Part shown: positions 35,496 to 44,871 of the stretch, piece by piece
Layout of the letters: every line of letters starts with the position of its first letter
Position numbering within the stretch: position 1 is the stretch's first letter
Assembly (NCBI GenBank): GCA_963691775.1
Contig: OY829369.1
Span: forward strand, 1,054,001-1,118,000
Source: JAZBPO01 sp963691775
GTDB lineage: Bacteria; Pseudomonadota; Gammaproteobacteria; Pseudomonadales; Azotimanducaceae
Length of the DNA stretch: 64,000 nucleotides
Direction of reading: 5' to 3'
The notes under the pieces: model-generated
Database searches by the model: none
The model's input: the letters and a program-made list of their open reading frames with translations, nothing else
Told to the model about the DNA's origin: nothing
Program-made: the position numbers and the translations under genes

Positions 35496-36631
35496 TTCGC
35501 GTTCTCCTGATCCCTGCCGCCGTCGTCGTCGTCGCAATCCTCGGTGCGATCTCGCTCTATGCCACCGCACCGGAGCTGAAACCGGAGACTGCAGATCCGA
35601 TCGCGCCCACCGTAAGGGTTCTCGCCGTCCGCCCGGACGCTGTTCAGCATCTCGTCCACAGCCAGGGCACGGTCGAACCGCGCACAGAAAGCGCTCTCAT
35701 CCCCGAAGTCTCCGGCCGCGTGGAATGGGTGTCACAGGCACTCGTTTCCGGCGGTGTCTTCGATGCAGGTGAGGTCCTCCTGCGCATCGAGCAGGACGAT
35801 TACGAGGCGGCGCTGGCGCAGGCGCGTGCCGGGCGCCAGCAGGCGGAGGCAGAAGCCGAGAATGCGCGCTTCGAGTATGAACGCCTGCTCCAGCTCCAGG
35901 ACCGCAATCTCGCCTCCCGATCACAGCTCGAAGCCGCTGAGCGAAGACTGCGCGTCGCCGACGCGGCGCTCCTAAGTGCGGACAGCGGCCTTGAGCGCGC
36001 GCGCCGCGATCTTGCCCGCACAGAACTCCAGGCCCCATTCACGGGCGTTGTCCGCACCGAAGCGGTAGACGTCGGCCAATTCATCAACCGCGGCAGCGCG
36101 GTGGCCACCATCTACGCAACGGACTACGTGGAGATCCGCTTGCCGATCGCCGACGAACAGCTCGCGTATCTCCAGTTGCCTCTGGGCGTGCGCGGCGAGC
36201 TTGCCGCAGACGCCGCTCCGAACGTGGAGCTCACCGCTCGCTTCGCCGGCCGCGACTACAGCTGGCGCGGAAAGGTGGTCCGAACTGAGGGGGAGATCGA
36301 TCCACGCTCTCGCATGGTTCACGTCGTTGCGCGCGTGGCAAACGCCGAGCCGCGCCTGCCCGTCGGCCTGTTCGTGCAGGCGCGCATCTCGGGCGTACGC
36401 GTTGCGAACGTTGTCACGCTGCCACGTTCAGCGCTTCGCGACGGCAATCGCGTTCTCATCGTTGACGCTGACAACCGCATGCACTACCGCGATATCGTCC
36501 CGCTTCGCTTCTATCAAGACGAGGTAATGATCTCCGCGGGGCTCGCAGCGGGCGAACGCGTATGCGTGTCGCCGATTCAGACCGTTGTCGAGGGCATGAC
36601 CGTTGCCCCCGTAAACGACGCCGCAAGCTGA
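35492..36631 (+). CDS. RND efflux periplasmic adaptor, pump 2
   Basis: 379 residues. N-terminal membrane anchor/signal (LLIPAAVVVVAILGAISLY), barrel-sandwich halves ALIPEVSGRVEWV and RTELQAPFTGVVRTE flanking an alpha-hairpin at about 95-175 with heptad-like repeats (EAEAENARFEYERLLQL). C-terminal beta-barrel and MP domains end the protein. ATG overlaps the regulator stop. Next gene, the pump, starts 14 bases downstream. Confidence 0.9.
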   Translation: MIRVLLIPAAVVVVAILGAISLYATAPELKPETADPIAPTVRVLAVRPDAVQHLVHSQGTVEPRTESALIPEVSGRVEWVSQALVSGGVFDAGEVLLRIEQDDYEAALAQARAGRQQAEAEAENARFEYERLLQLQDRNLASRSQLEAAERRLRVADAALLSADSGLERARRDLARTELQAPFTGVVRTEAVDVGQFINRGSAVATIYATDYVEIRLPIADEQLAYLQLPLGVRGELAADAAPNVELTARFAGRDYSWRGKVVRTEGEIDPRSRMVHVVARVANAEPRLPVGLFVQARISGVRVANVVTLPRSALRDGNRVLIVDADNRMHYRDIVPLRFYQDEVMISAGLAAGERVCVSPIQTVVEGMTVAPVNDAAS

Positions 36632-36645
36632 TCGGGAGACAGCCC

Positions 36646-39600
36646 ATGCGCGGGATCATCGCCTGGTTCGTTGACAACTCGGTTGCCGCAAACCTGCTCA
36701 TGTTCATCCTCCTGATCGGCGGCGTCGGCGCACTGTTCATCGTTCACCAGGAGGAATTTCCAAACATCGATCCGGACGTTGTGCAGATCCGCGTCCCCTA
36801 CCTCGGCGCGTCTCCTGAAGAGGTGGAGCGATCGGTCTGCATCAGGATCGAGGAAGCCGTCGAGTCGATTCAAGGTATGGACCGGCTCCGCTCCACCGCC
36901 AACGAAGGCGCGTGCACGACGACGATCGAGATCGCGGAAGGGTTCGATTCCGCCCAGGTCGCGAACGACATCAAGAGCCAGGTGGATGGCATCAATACGC
37001 TGCCCGTGGAAACGGAAAAACCCATCGTCTCGAAGTTCCTCTTTCGCGGGGGCGTGATGCAGATCGTCCTGTCCGGCGACACCTCGGAGCGGACTCTGAA
37101 GGAACTCGGGCAGGACCTGCGGGATCGCCTCGTCGCGCTCGACGGCGTCACTCAGGTTGAGCTCGGCTTCACGCGGCCCTACGAGATATCCGTGGAAATA
37201 GCAGAGCAGGCTCTGCGCCGCCACGGCCTGACCATGGCGCAGGTCGCGGATGCGATCCGGCGCACATCGGTGGACATGCCCGGCGGGTCCATCAAGACCG
37301 ACGCCGGCGAATTGCTGATACGCACCGAAGGCCAGGCTTATACCGGCCGCGATCTCGAGGACGTGGTGGTGCTCACCCGAGCAGACGGGACCCGCCTGTT
37401 CCTGAACGAGGTCGCGACGATCGTCGACGGTTTCGAAGAGGGCGATCTGCGCGCTCGCCTGGACGGCGTCCCCGCCGTCATGGTGAAGATCTTCCGCGTG
37501 GGCGATGAAGACATCCTCACGATGGCCGAGACCATCAAGGCCTTCCTTGAGGGCTACGAGCGTGAACTGCCGCAGGGCATCGCGATGACCATCTGGCAGG
37601 ACGAGTCAGAGGAGTTGCGGGTGCGGCTCGACACGCTCGTCGACAGTGCACGTAACGGCCTCATCCTCGTACTCATCGTCCTTGCCCTGTTCTTGAAGTT
37701 CCGCGTGGCGATCTGGGTCGCCGCCGGCATTCCGATCGCCGTTCTCGGCGCAATCATGGTGTTTCCCTTTTTCGGTATCTCTATTTCCACCCTGACGGTG
37801 ATGGCCTTCATCCTCGTCCTCGGCATCGTTGTGGACGATGCCATCGTTGTCGGGGAACGGGTGTACGCCCACGAAGCCTTCTCGGACTCGAAACGCGACG
37901 CGGCGATAAACGGCACCTACGAAGTATCCGTTCCCGTCATTTTCGGGGTCCTGACGACCATGGCGACCTTCCTGCCGCTCATGCTCGGCGGGGGCGGTCT
38001 CGGGGAGTTCTTCGCGGTCATCGGCTACGTGGTCTGCATCTGCCTGGTGCTGTCCATCATCGAGTCGCAATTGATCCTGCCCGTGCACCTGTCCCAGCGG
38101 ACCACCAGCGGCTACATGCTCGAGAACACGCGCTTCGTCCAGGGCTGGATCGCGTTTCAGACGCGCCTTGCAGACGGACTCACGAACTTCGCGCAGCAGC
38201 GCTACAGGCCGCTGATGCTCCGCGCCATCGAGTATCGCTATGTGACAGCGTCGATCGCCCTCGCAGCGCTTATCATCGTTGGCGGCCTCCTTGCCTCCGG
38301 ACGCGTGAGCTTCCAGTTCTTCCCTCCGGTCGAGGGCGACCGCGTCTACGCCACCCTCACGATGCCGGAGGGGGTTCCCGTAGAAATGACCTCCGACGCA
38401 CTCTCGCGCCTGGAGAACGCCGCCTTTCGATTGCAGGCCGAGCTCGACGCCGAGCGCCCACCGAACGCCCCCAGCATGGTGCAGGCAATGTTCACATCAC
38501 TCGGCCGGACCATCGATCGCGGCGGCGGCCCGCCTCGGCCGGCAACGGCTGGCCAGAGCCACTTCGGCGAGGTCGCCATCAACATGCCGCCCTTCGATAC
38601 GCGCGGCGACATCTCGGTCAAGGCGCTGTCGGATCGCTGGCGCGAGCTCGCCGGGCCGATCCCGGACGCCGTGGCGCTGTCCTTTTCCGCGGCGGCGTTC
38701 ACCACTGGCGAAGCAATCAATTTCCGCCTTACCGGACGTGACGTGAACGAATTGCGCGAAATGGCTGCGGAACTTCGCGGCGAACTGACCCGCTACAGCG
38801 GCGTGTACGACATTTCCGATTCGTTTCGCGCCGGCAAGCAGGAAATCAAGCTCGAACTGACGCCAGCGGCAAGAACGCTCGGCCTGACCATGAACGACCT
38901 TGCTTCCCAGGTTCGCCAGGCCTTCTATGGCCTCGAGGTCCAGCGCGTCCAGCGCGGCGTCGACGACGTCCGCATCATGGTGCGGTACCCGGAAAACGAA
39001 CGGCGCAGCATCGGTAATCTCGAGGACATGCGCATCCGGACGGGCGACGGCGCCGAAGTGCCTTTTTCGACCGTTGCACGCATGGAGCTCGGCCGCGGCT
39101 TTTCCTCCATAAACCGCGAGGACGGCCGTCGCGTCATCAGCGTGACAGCAGAAGTAGACCGCGGCAGCACAACGCCAGAAAAGGTCATCGCCGCCATCAA
39201 TCGGCTTGCGATGCCCGGGCTCCTTGAGCGCTACCCGGGCGTCACCGTCGGCCTCGGCGGAGAGCAGGAAGAACGCGCAGACTCCGTCGCGAGCCTGGGG
39301 CTCGGCATGATTCTGGCCCTGCTGATCATCTACGCATTGCTCGCGATTCCCCTGAAGAGCTATCTGCAGCCCCTGGTGATCATGAGCGTCATCCCGTTCG
39401 GAGCCATCGGTGCGATCACCGGCCACTACCTGATGGGGGAAGCGCTCGTGTTCTGGTCCATGCTCGGCATGGTCGCCCTCTCCGGCGTTGTCGTGAACGC
39501 ATCGCTCGTTCTGGTGGACTACATCAACCGCCGCCGGCGCGAGGGGGCCGAGCTGGGAGAGGCCGTAAGCATGGCGGGCGTGACGCGCTTCCGCCCGATC

Positions 39601-39867
39601 CTGCTCACCTCGGCAACAACATTCATCGGCCTCGCACCCTTGATTGCGACCTCGAACTGGGCGACGTCCTTCGTGATACCCATGGCGATCTCGCTCGCCT
39701 TCGGCGTCATGTTCGCAACCGTGATCACCCTGTTCCTCGTCCCCGCGCTGTACATGATCCTGGAGGACTTCCTCGGGATACCGGATGAGATCGGCCGCTG
39801 GCTCTACGAACGCCTCGGGATCGGCGCGCCAGCCTCGACGGACATCGACAAGCTCGACGCACTCTGA
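36646..39867 (+). CDS. RND family efflux transporter, inner-membrane subunit, pump 2
   Basis: 1073 residues with 12 predicted helices. Seen: WFVDNSVAANLLMFILLIGG as first helix, YLGASPEEVERSVCIRIEEAV in the porter domain, proton-relay aspartates in GIVVDDAIVVGERV, and the second-repeat helices (LLIIYALLAIPLKSYLQP, SGVVVNASLVLVDYIN). Start ATG 36646 preceded by GGGAGA; the longer frame to 36562 overlaps the adaptor gene. It belongs to a group with divergent porter sequences often annotated only as 'efflux RND permease'. No outer-membrane factor adjacent. Confidence 0.93.
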   Translation: MRGIIAWFVDNSVAANLLMFILLIGGVGALFIVHQEEFPNIDPDVVQIRVPYLGASPEEVERSVCIRIEEAVESIQGMDRLRSTANEGACTTTIEIAEGFDSAQVANDIKSQVDGINTLPVETEKPIVSKFLFRGGVMQIVLSGDTSERTLKELGQDLRDRLVALDGVTQVELGFTRPYEISVEIAEQALRRHGLTMAQVADAIRRTSVDMPGGSIKTDAGELLIRTEGQAYTGRDLEDVVVLTRADGTRLFLNEVATIVDGFEEGDLRARLDGVPAVMVKIFRVGDEDILTMAETIKAFLEGYERELPQGIAMTIWQDESEELRVRLDTLVDSARNGLILVLIVLALFLKFRVAIWVAAGIPIAVLGAIMVFPFFGISISTLTVMAFILVLGIVVDDAIVVGERVYAHEAFSDSKRDAAINGTYEVSVPVIFGVLTTMATFLPLMLGGGGLGEFFAVIGYVVCICLVLSIIESQLILPVHLSQRTTSGYMLENTRFVQGWIAFQTRLADGLTNFAQQRYRPLMLRAIEYRYVTASIALAALIIVGGLLASGRVSFQFFPPVEGDRVYATLTMPEGVPVEMTSDALSRLENAAFRLQAELDAERPPNAPSMVQAMFTSLGRTIDRGGGPPRPATAGQSHFGEVAINMPPFDTRGDISVKALSDRWRELAGPIPDAVALSFSAAAFTTGEAINFRLTGRDVNELREMAAELRGELTRYSGVYDISDSFRAGKQEIKLELTPAARTLGLTMNDLASQVRQAFYGLEVQRVQRGVDDVRIMVRYPENERRSIGNLEDMRIRTGDGAEVPFSTVARMELGRGFSSINREDGRRVISVTAEVDRGSTTPEKVIAAINRLAMPGLLERYPGVTVGLGGEQEERADSVASLGLGMILALLIIYALLAIPLKSYLQPLVIMSVIPFGAIGAITGHYLMGEALVFWSMLGMVALSGVVVNASLVLVDYINRRRREGAELGEAVSMAGVTRFRPILLTSATTFIGLAPLIATSNWATSFVIPMAISLAFGVMFATVITLFLVPALYMILEDFLGIPDEIGRWLYERLGIGAPASTDIDKLDAL

Positions 39868-39985
39868 TCGCGGAGTGCCTGATCGGCAATCGGGAGCGCA
39901 GTCGCAGCGGGCCGGCGAGCAGGTCTCATGCCCCAGTGCTCTCACACAGCCGCGCCGAACTGTGGAAACGCGGGGCCTGCGCTGG

Positions 39986-40495
39986 CTAGCGCGTTCCGCC
40001 TGCCGCCGGATCGCTCTGCGCTTCAAGGCGGCGAAGCGCACGTTCGCGCTGCTCGGGGGTCGCATCGCGATAGCGATCAAGCAAGCGGGCACGCTGCTTG
40101 GGCGAAAGCTGCTGGAAACGCTGGCGCAGCAAACGTCGTTGCTCCGCATCGAGCGTTCTGAAGGTCGCCATCCCCTTTCGAAGGGCCTCCCGCTGCGCCG
40201 GGGACAGCTCGCGAAAGCGCTCGAAGCGCTCTCGCAATCGACGCTGCTGTCCGTCCGACAGTGACTGGAAACGCTGGAACTGCCGGCGCGTGCGCTGTCG
40301 TTCGTTCGACTCCATCTTCAGGAAACGCTCCGCGCCCGCCACCAGTCGCTGCTTCCGCGCTTCCGGGAGGTCGTCCCAGGTTTCGGCCTGTGGGGCAAGC
40401 AGACGCTGTACGTCCGCATCGAGCGCGTCGAAGGGCGCCGCGACGGCAACCGCAGCGAGTCCCCAGAGCAACACGCAGCAGAGCACTCTCCTCAT
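39986..40495 (-). CDS. DUF3106 family secreted protein
   Basis: 169 residues, signal peptide to about 20 (LWGLAAVAVA-A). The mature part is a series of Arg-rich helical repeats: RQFQRFQSLSDGQQRRLRERF, FRELSPAQREAL, FRTLDAEQRRLL, FQQLSPKQRARL (shown in part), the pattern of DUF3106. Function unknown; the repeats resemble periplasmic stress sensors of the CpxP/Spy type. ATG 40495 with GAGGAGGG 6 bases upstream overlaps the previous stop as TGATG. Last gene of an ECF sigma operon. Confidence 0.85.
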   Translation of the reverse strand: MRRVLCCVLLWGLAAVAVAAPFDALDADVQRLLAPQAETWDDLPEARKQRLVAGAERFLKMESNERQRTRRQFQRFQSLSDGQQRRLRERFERFRELSPAQREALRKGMATFRTLDAEQRRLLRQRFQQLSPKQRARLLDRYRDATPEQRERALRRLEAQSDPAAGGTR

Positions 40496-40794
40496 CACCA
40501 TCCCTCCTCGCCGTGCGAGCCGCGCAGAGCCCCGGCATCGTCCTTGATGCGTTCGTGTTCGCCGTCCGAGCCGATCATGGGCGGGATCGGCGCACCCTCC
40601 CCTGGCAGCGTCATGCCCTCGAGGTCCTCGGGCCCCAGCAATTCGTCACCCACCTCGACCAGTCCGCCGAGAAATTCGAGGAAATCGAGCGACGGCGGCG
40701 CATCGCCGACCACCGTCTTTGCCCTTGTCTGAGCCTCGCCAGCCACCGCCATCAAGCCCAGCCAGGCCATGATCAGATATCCCTCAGCCCGCAT
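40495..40794 (-). CDS. small secreted protein of ECF operon
   Basis: 99 residues with a signal-like N-terminus (YLIMAWLGLMAVAGEA-Q) and an acidic, Pro-rich mature part (PSLDFLEFLGGLVEVGDELLG, shortened). Unrecognised. Overlaps the anti-sigma-like gene upstream (stop at 40784) and the DUF3106 gene downstream, so it belongs to the operon; small genes of this kind are common between the anti-sigma-like and DUF3106 genes of such operons. Confidence 0.65.
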   Translation of the reverse strand: MRAEGYLIMAWLGLMAVAGEAQTRAKTVVGDAPPSLDFLEFLGGLVEVGDELLGPEDLEGMTLPGEGAPIPPMIGSDGEHERIKDDAGALRGSHGEEGW

Positions 40795-41200
40795 CGAAAC
40801 CCTCGTCTCCCCCCTCGAGCGCGAGCCAGAGGGCAAACTCCAGGTCCTCGATCAGATCGAGCTCGCGGGCCAGCGCCAGATCGTCGTCCGCCCGAACCTC
40901 GTCGACGGCAGCACCTGGCGTGGGCGCCGTCGCGAGGGCCGGACCCGCCGCCCCCCCGCCACGCTCGGACTCGAGAGTTGTCGTCAGCGCGAAGATCAGG
41001 GCGGCAGCACTTGCAAGCCCACCCCACAGAAAGGGACGCAAGCGTCCGCGCGAAGCCTCTTCGACGGCTTCGCGACGCATGGCGCGCAAGCGGGTCTCCA
41101 GCCCGGGAGGCAAGGTTTCCGCGTGAGCATCGAGCGCGGCACGGTAAGGTGCTTGCGAGCTGGGCGCGGGCGTCGTTCTGTCCTGTTCCGGCTCAGTCAT
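40784..41200 (-). CDS. single-pass membrane protein, probable anti-sigma-like factor (DUF3619-like)
   Basis: 138 residues from ATG 41200. Cytoplasmic N-terminal helix (ALDAHAETLPPGLETRLRAMR), one membrane helix at about 58-75 (FLWGGLASAAALIFAL), and an acidic periplasmic tail (DDDLALARELDLIEDLEFALWL). Position immediately after the sigma gene with an 8-base overlap, and the topology, suggest it holds the sigma factor, though there is no zinc-binding anti-sigma motif. Confidence 0.7.
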   Translation of the reverse strand: MTEPEQDRTTPAPSSQAPYRAALDAHAETLPPGLETRLRAMRREAVEEASRGRLRPFLWGGLASAAALIFALTTTLESERGGGAAGPALATAPTPGAAVDEVRADDDLALARELDLIEDLEFALWLALEGGDEGFDAG

Positions 41201-41756
41201 CGATTTCTCCGAGTGCGTCACGCAAGCGCGCATGTGCACGCGCCAGATGCGCCTTCACACTGCCCTCGGCGCAGTCCATCGCCCGAGCGGTCTCGGCGAC
41301 GCTGAGCCCTTCCCAATCGCGCAGCAGGAACGCCTGCTGCTGCCGATGGGGCAACGAGCGTACCGCTTCGATGATGCGATCCGAGACATCGGCCGCATCG
41401 AAGCGTGCCTCTGGCGTGTCCGCCTCCGGTGCAGCGGCAGTATCAACAAGATCCACGGCATCCTCATCTTGCGCCCGCCCCCAAACGAAGAAGCGACGCG
41501 TGCGCGTTCGTCGACGGTGCACGTCCGCGATCCGCGTTGACAGGATGCGCCAGAACAGCGGCGGCCACTCTTCCGCGGGGCGACGCGCATAGCGCTTTAC
41601 CAGCGCAAGCATCGCTTCCTGCACGACGTCCATCGCGTCCTCGACGTCGTGAAGGGCGAACTCGGCCATCCGGAACGCACGTCGCTCGACGCTGGCGAGG
41701 AAGCGATCGAGCTCGATCGCGCCACTGTCCAGGCGGTGTGCGTCCGAATCGACCAC
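41193..41756 (-). CDS. ECF-type RNA polymerase sigma factor
   Basis: 187 residues. Region 2 at about 18-85 (VQEAMLALVKRYARRP, WPPLFWRILSTRIADVHRRR in part) and region 4 at about 128-180 (LPHRQQQAFLLRDWEGLSVAETARAMDCAEGSVKAHLARA, cited in part), with an acidic linker. Starts with GTG 41756 after GGGAGA. First gene of a four-gene operon with an anti-sigma-like membrane protein and two secreted proteins, so it probably answers an envelope signal. Confidence 0.92.
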   Translation of the reverse strand: MVDSDAHRLDSGAIELDRFLASVERRAFRMAEFALHDVEDAMDVVQEAMLALVKRYARRPAEEWPPLFWRILSTRIADVHRRRTRTRRFFVWGRAQDEDAVDLVDTAAAPEADTPEARFDAADVSDRIIEAVRSLPHRQQQAFLLRDWEGLSVAETARAMDCAEGSVKAHLARAHARLRDALGEIDD

Positions 41757-42073
41757 GCGTCTTCGTCTCCCGCCCCACTTCGGTCACGACAACCAACGCA
41801 CACCTGCGCGCCGCACATCGAACACACAAGGCACCCGATCGTAGCGACCCTCAAGCGGAAGGCCAGCAATAGATGCGCCTTCGCTCCACGCACCCGGTAG
41901 GGCAGCTGCCACGGTTGGGCGAGCCTCATGCATCGGAATCTCGCTCACCTCTCCAGCCTGAAGCGCCACCGACACGGGCGCGTCGCCGATCGCTGCGGGG
42001 GCTGGACTTCTACCCCCACCGCGGTCGGCGAGCACCGCAGAGCGCGCCGCCTCCTACATGCGCGATGGTCTGC

Positions 42074-42646
42074 TCAGTTCGACCGGCGAGTGGCCGCACC
42101 GCGCACCGTGCGATTGCCGTTGCCGTCGGCCCGGACGACACGGCGTCCGGACACGCTGCCGTTCTCACCGCTGCGACGAGCGCGCTGTACCGTCCGACGC
42201 TCGCCTTCGGCAGTGCGCGCGGTGCGCTCGGCTCGCCCTGCAATGCGCTCCCCCTCCGCGTCCTGCAGCACGCGTGCGCGCCCGCTCTTCACGTTGCCGT
42301 CAGCGTCTGTCAGGCGCCCGCGAGCGCTTTGATGGGTTCGACCCTGATCGTCTGTCCATTCGCGGCGGACTCCAGCGCCCGTATCGCCGTCAGCCGTGCG
42401 GAAGCGGCGGGCACTCCCTTCTGCCAGGACCTCGCCTTCCGGGCTCATGACCGTGACATCACGCCCACGCATCGCACCGCCCTCGGGGCCGGTCCGGACC
42501 AGACGTTCTACCTGCACAGTGTTGCCGTTCTCGGTCACGTGGACCCGGTCGGCGCTGGCCGCATCGGCGCTTGTAGAGCCTTCATCGGCGGCGTGGGTCG
42601 CAGCTGCGATGAGAAGGAGGGACAACATCGAACCGATCCGTTTCAT
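42074..42646 (-). CDS. secreted Arg/Gly-rich repetitive protein
   Basis: 190 residues from ATG 42646. Signal peptide to about 20 (SMLSLLLIAAATHA-A). The mature protein is a run of short imperfect beta-strand-like repeats with DG/EG turns: RTADGDTGAGVRREWTDDQG, LTDADGNVKSGRARV, LQDAEGERIAGRAERT. It resembles YD-type or curlin-like repeat proteins only in rhythm. No family recognised. Strongly basic mature part. A hairpin lies 21 bases upstream. Confidence 0.7.
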   Translation of the reverse strand: MKRIGSMLSLLLIAAATHAADEGSTSADAASADRVHVTENGNTVQVERLVRTGPEGGAMRGRDVTVMSPEGEVLAEGSARRFRTADGDTGAGVRREWTDDQGRTHQSARGRLTDADGNVKSGRARVLQDAEGERIAGRAERTARTAEGERRTVQRARRSGENGSVSGRRVVRADGNGNRTVRGAATRRSN

Positions 42647-42666
42647 GGGTATGGCCTCGCTGATCA

Positions 42667-42700
42667 ATAGGGGTGAACCACCTTGGTCCACTTCCCCTAT
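42667..42700. other. long imperfect hairpin upstream of the repetitive secreted protein
   Basis: ATAGGGG at 42667-42673 pairs with CCCCTAT at 42694-42700, and inside it GTGAACCA pairs with TGGTCCAC with one mismatch, leaving a 3-base loop. No T-run on either side, so it is not a classical terminator; it could end the M24 transcript on the minus strand or act in the leader of the next gene. Confidence 0.5.
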
Positions 42701-42824
42701 CAACGCGCCTGGCGCAAATCGGTTTACCGCCCGAGGCCCGGGCATGCCCGCGGCGACGAACGGTCATGTGCCGACCACAACGGTCGAGGCGAGCCTTGGC
42801 CTGTGTCAACTGCCCTGCCGCGCT

Positions 42825-44198
42825 TCAGGGGCTCGGCGTACAGCAATCCGGTGCAGGCCGGGGAATCAGATGGAACCGGGTCTGGCGCCCGTCGATGTAG
42901 CGCACCTCCTCGCCATCGAAGAACGCATCTTCCTCGAGCCGGATACGCACCCGCTGATCGCCCCAGGCCGCGACGTCCGACGCCGCGTAGAGCTCAATGG
43001 AAAAGGCCGTACCGGGTTGCAGCGGATAGTCACCGTCTCCGGGCACGCCGCCTTGAGCGTCCCACATTCCGATCGTGGAGCCCGCCCCGTGACCATGAAA
43101 ACCGATCGGGTGGGTATAGATCGAAGGTTCGATGCCCTCCTCAATGGCTTGCGCACGGCTGGCGGCCAGAATCTCGTTCCCCGTTCGACCGACGCGGAAG
43201 TTTCCGGTCACGATGTCCTGCAGGCGGTTGCCGCGCGCGAGCGCTGCTTTCAACGAAGCCGGTGCGTCCTGCTCGCCGGGACGCAGCACATATGCGTTCT
43301 GCTGCGTATCCGTATTCAGACGCAGGTAGGTGATACCGAAGTCCACGTGCACTAGATCGCCCGGGCGCACCACGTCATCGTTTGCCGCGAGCACCGCGCT
43401 CTTGAAATCCTGCTCTTGCACCGCGGCACGCTGCACTGACACCGACGGATGGAACCAGGTCTGCAGCTTCAATTCAGCAATGCGCTCTCGATACCACCAC
43501 TCGACCTCACTTGTGCGCGTGACGCCGGGCTGAATGACCTGCTCCGAGAGTCCTTCGGCGATGATCGCGTGGGCGATGCGTACGATCTGCGGATAGAGTG
43601 CCATCTCGTACTCGGAACGCGTCTCCAGCCAGCCAACGGCAAGCGCTTCGGCACTCACCACACGTTCACGCAGACGCTCGGGCAGCGCCTGCATCAGCAA
43701 GCGGTGCTCCGTATACGGCAAGCCGTCAGCCTGTGACCAGGTCTCCGAGATGTTGACCCCGATACGCGCGGGATCACGCGCTTCGATCAAACGCGCGAGG
43801 TGCGCCCACTGATCCCCGTCGCGCTCCTTGTCCCACGCCTTCGCGAAGAGATCACCAACGCCGTAGCGAGACACGGAAAGTGTTTCGAGCGCTGCGCCGT
43901 CGCCCGGATCGTGGAAGAGCAGGACCGTCCGCCGCCGCGCCGCGAATTCGTCACCCGGCAGCATGGTTCGGATCACCGGGTCTTCGTTGTACTCGCGTGA
44001 GATCACGACCCACAGATCTATCCCGGTACGAGCCATGAGCGGCGGCAGCACCGTGCGCACCCGCTGCGCCATGATCTCGTCGACTACGCTGGCGCGAGCT
44101 TCTAGAGACAGGATCTCCGGCAGCGCGGGATCCGCGGCCAGCGGCAGAGCGAGCAGCGTCATCGCAACGCTCACAAGCGAGGCACGGAGAACACTCAC
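42825..44198 (-). CDS. secreted M24 family peptidase (Xaa-Pro aminopeptidase-like)
   Basis: 457 residues with a signal peptide (VAMTLLALPLAA-D). The C-terminal pita-bread domain carries the usual ligands: HVDFGITY (Asp), then the His of HPIGFHGHGAGS, and Glu residues in SIELYA and EEVRYIDG; the first Asp of HVDFG is seen but a second Asp ligand in LNTDTQQ fits the pattern D-x(10)-D. Probably a periplasmic metallopeptidase acting on X-Pro peptides. GTG start overlaps the stop of the upstream membrane protein gene (GTGA). Confidence 0.87.
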   Translation of the reverse strand: MSVLRASLVSVAMTLLALPLAADPALPEILSLEARASVVDEIMAQRVRTVLPPLMARTGIDLWVVISREYNEDPVIRTMLPGDEFAARRRTVLLFHDPGDGAALETLSVSRYGVGDLFAKAWDKERDGDQWAHLARLIEARDPARIGVNISETWSQADGLPYTEHRLLMQALPERLRERVVSAEALAVGWLETRSEYEMALYPQIVRIAHAIIAEGLSEQVIQPGVTRTSEVEWWYRERIAELKLQTWFHPSVSVQRAAVQEQDFKSAVLAANDDVVRPGDLVHVDFGITYLRLNTDTQQNAYVLRPGEQDAPASLKAALARGNRLQDIVTGNFRVGRTGNEILAASRAQAIEEGIEPSIYTHPIGFHGHGAGSTIGMWDAQGGVPGDGDYPLQPGTAFSIELYAASDVAAWGDQRVRIRLEEDAFFDGEEVRYIDGRQTRFHLIPRPAPDCCTPSP

Positions 44199-44725
44199 GC
44201 TGCTTGCTCCGCTTCGGGCGTGGGGACGACCGTCGACAGCGGCACCGCCGCGCGAGCCGCCTCGACCATCGCATCGGCCTCAGAGCGGAATTCCTCATAG
44301 AAGTGCACGTCACGGAAAAGCGTCCAGATTGCGCGAACACCGGGCTGCTCGAACTGCCAGCGCAGCCGCGAGTGCGTCAGGCGAAGGCCTTTCTCACTGC
44401 GATCCGTAAGCCAGGACGACTGCAGGGTCACGAGCGCTGACAGGACGAGATTGCCAAAGCGCATGGCGTCGACATCGCCCGCGTCGTAGGCGCGCAACAT
44501 GTCAGCTTCCGTCATCGCAAGGCCGCGTTGATAGAGGCCTGCGAGCTCCTCATCGCGGCCGAGCAAGAGCAGAATCTCGCGCATGCTCTGGCTGCGCGCG
44601 ACCACTGCGGAGTCGTCCGCGGTGCGATTGGCATGGCGTATCTGCATCGCGAGGAACAGCAGCGTCGTGAAGACGGCAATGGCACCAAGGAATTCACCCA
44701 GGGAACCAAGATCGGAAATCGTCAT
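44195..44725 (-). CDS. membrane-anchored protein of unknown function
   Basis: 176 residues from ATG 44725. One N-terminal membrane helix (FLGAIAVFTTLLFLAMQIR) and a cytoplasmic helical domain with the motif ANRTADDSAVVARSQSMREIL, a pattern seen in many uncharacterised proteobacterial proteins of this size. Coupled to the M24 peptidase by a 4-base overlap. Function unknown. Confidence 0.7.
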   Translation of the reverse strand: MTISDLGSLGEFLGAIAVFTTLLFLAMQIRHANRTADDSAVVARSQSMREILLLLGRDEELAGLYQRGLAMTEADMLRAYDAGDVDAMRFGNLVLSALVTLQSSWLTDRSEKGLRLTHSRLRWQFEQPGVRAIWTLFRDVHFYEEFRSEADAMVEAARAAVPLSTVVPTPEAEQAA

Positions 44726-44871
44726 GGTCTGTTGCCAGATACTCGGGGACAGCGGGATTCTAAGCGCTCGGCTACCGCGGTTACAGGGAGCGAGGCGGCG
44801 AAGGCAGATCAACCCGCTCACTCCCAAACGCCGAAGCGGGCAACGCCGCCCACGTCAAAGCGCCCGAGGGC

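Noticed and set aside
38497..40149. 550-codon minus-strand frame opposite RND pump 2
   Set aside because: Antisense shadow of a long high-GC gene; no domain recognisable in it.
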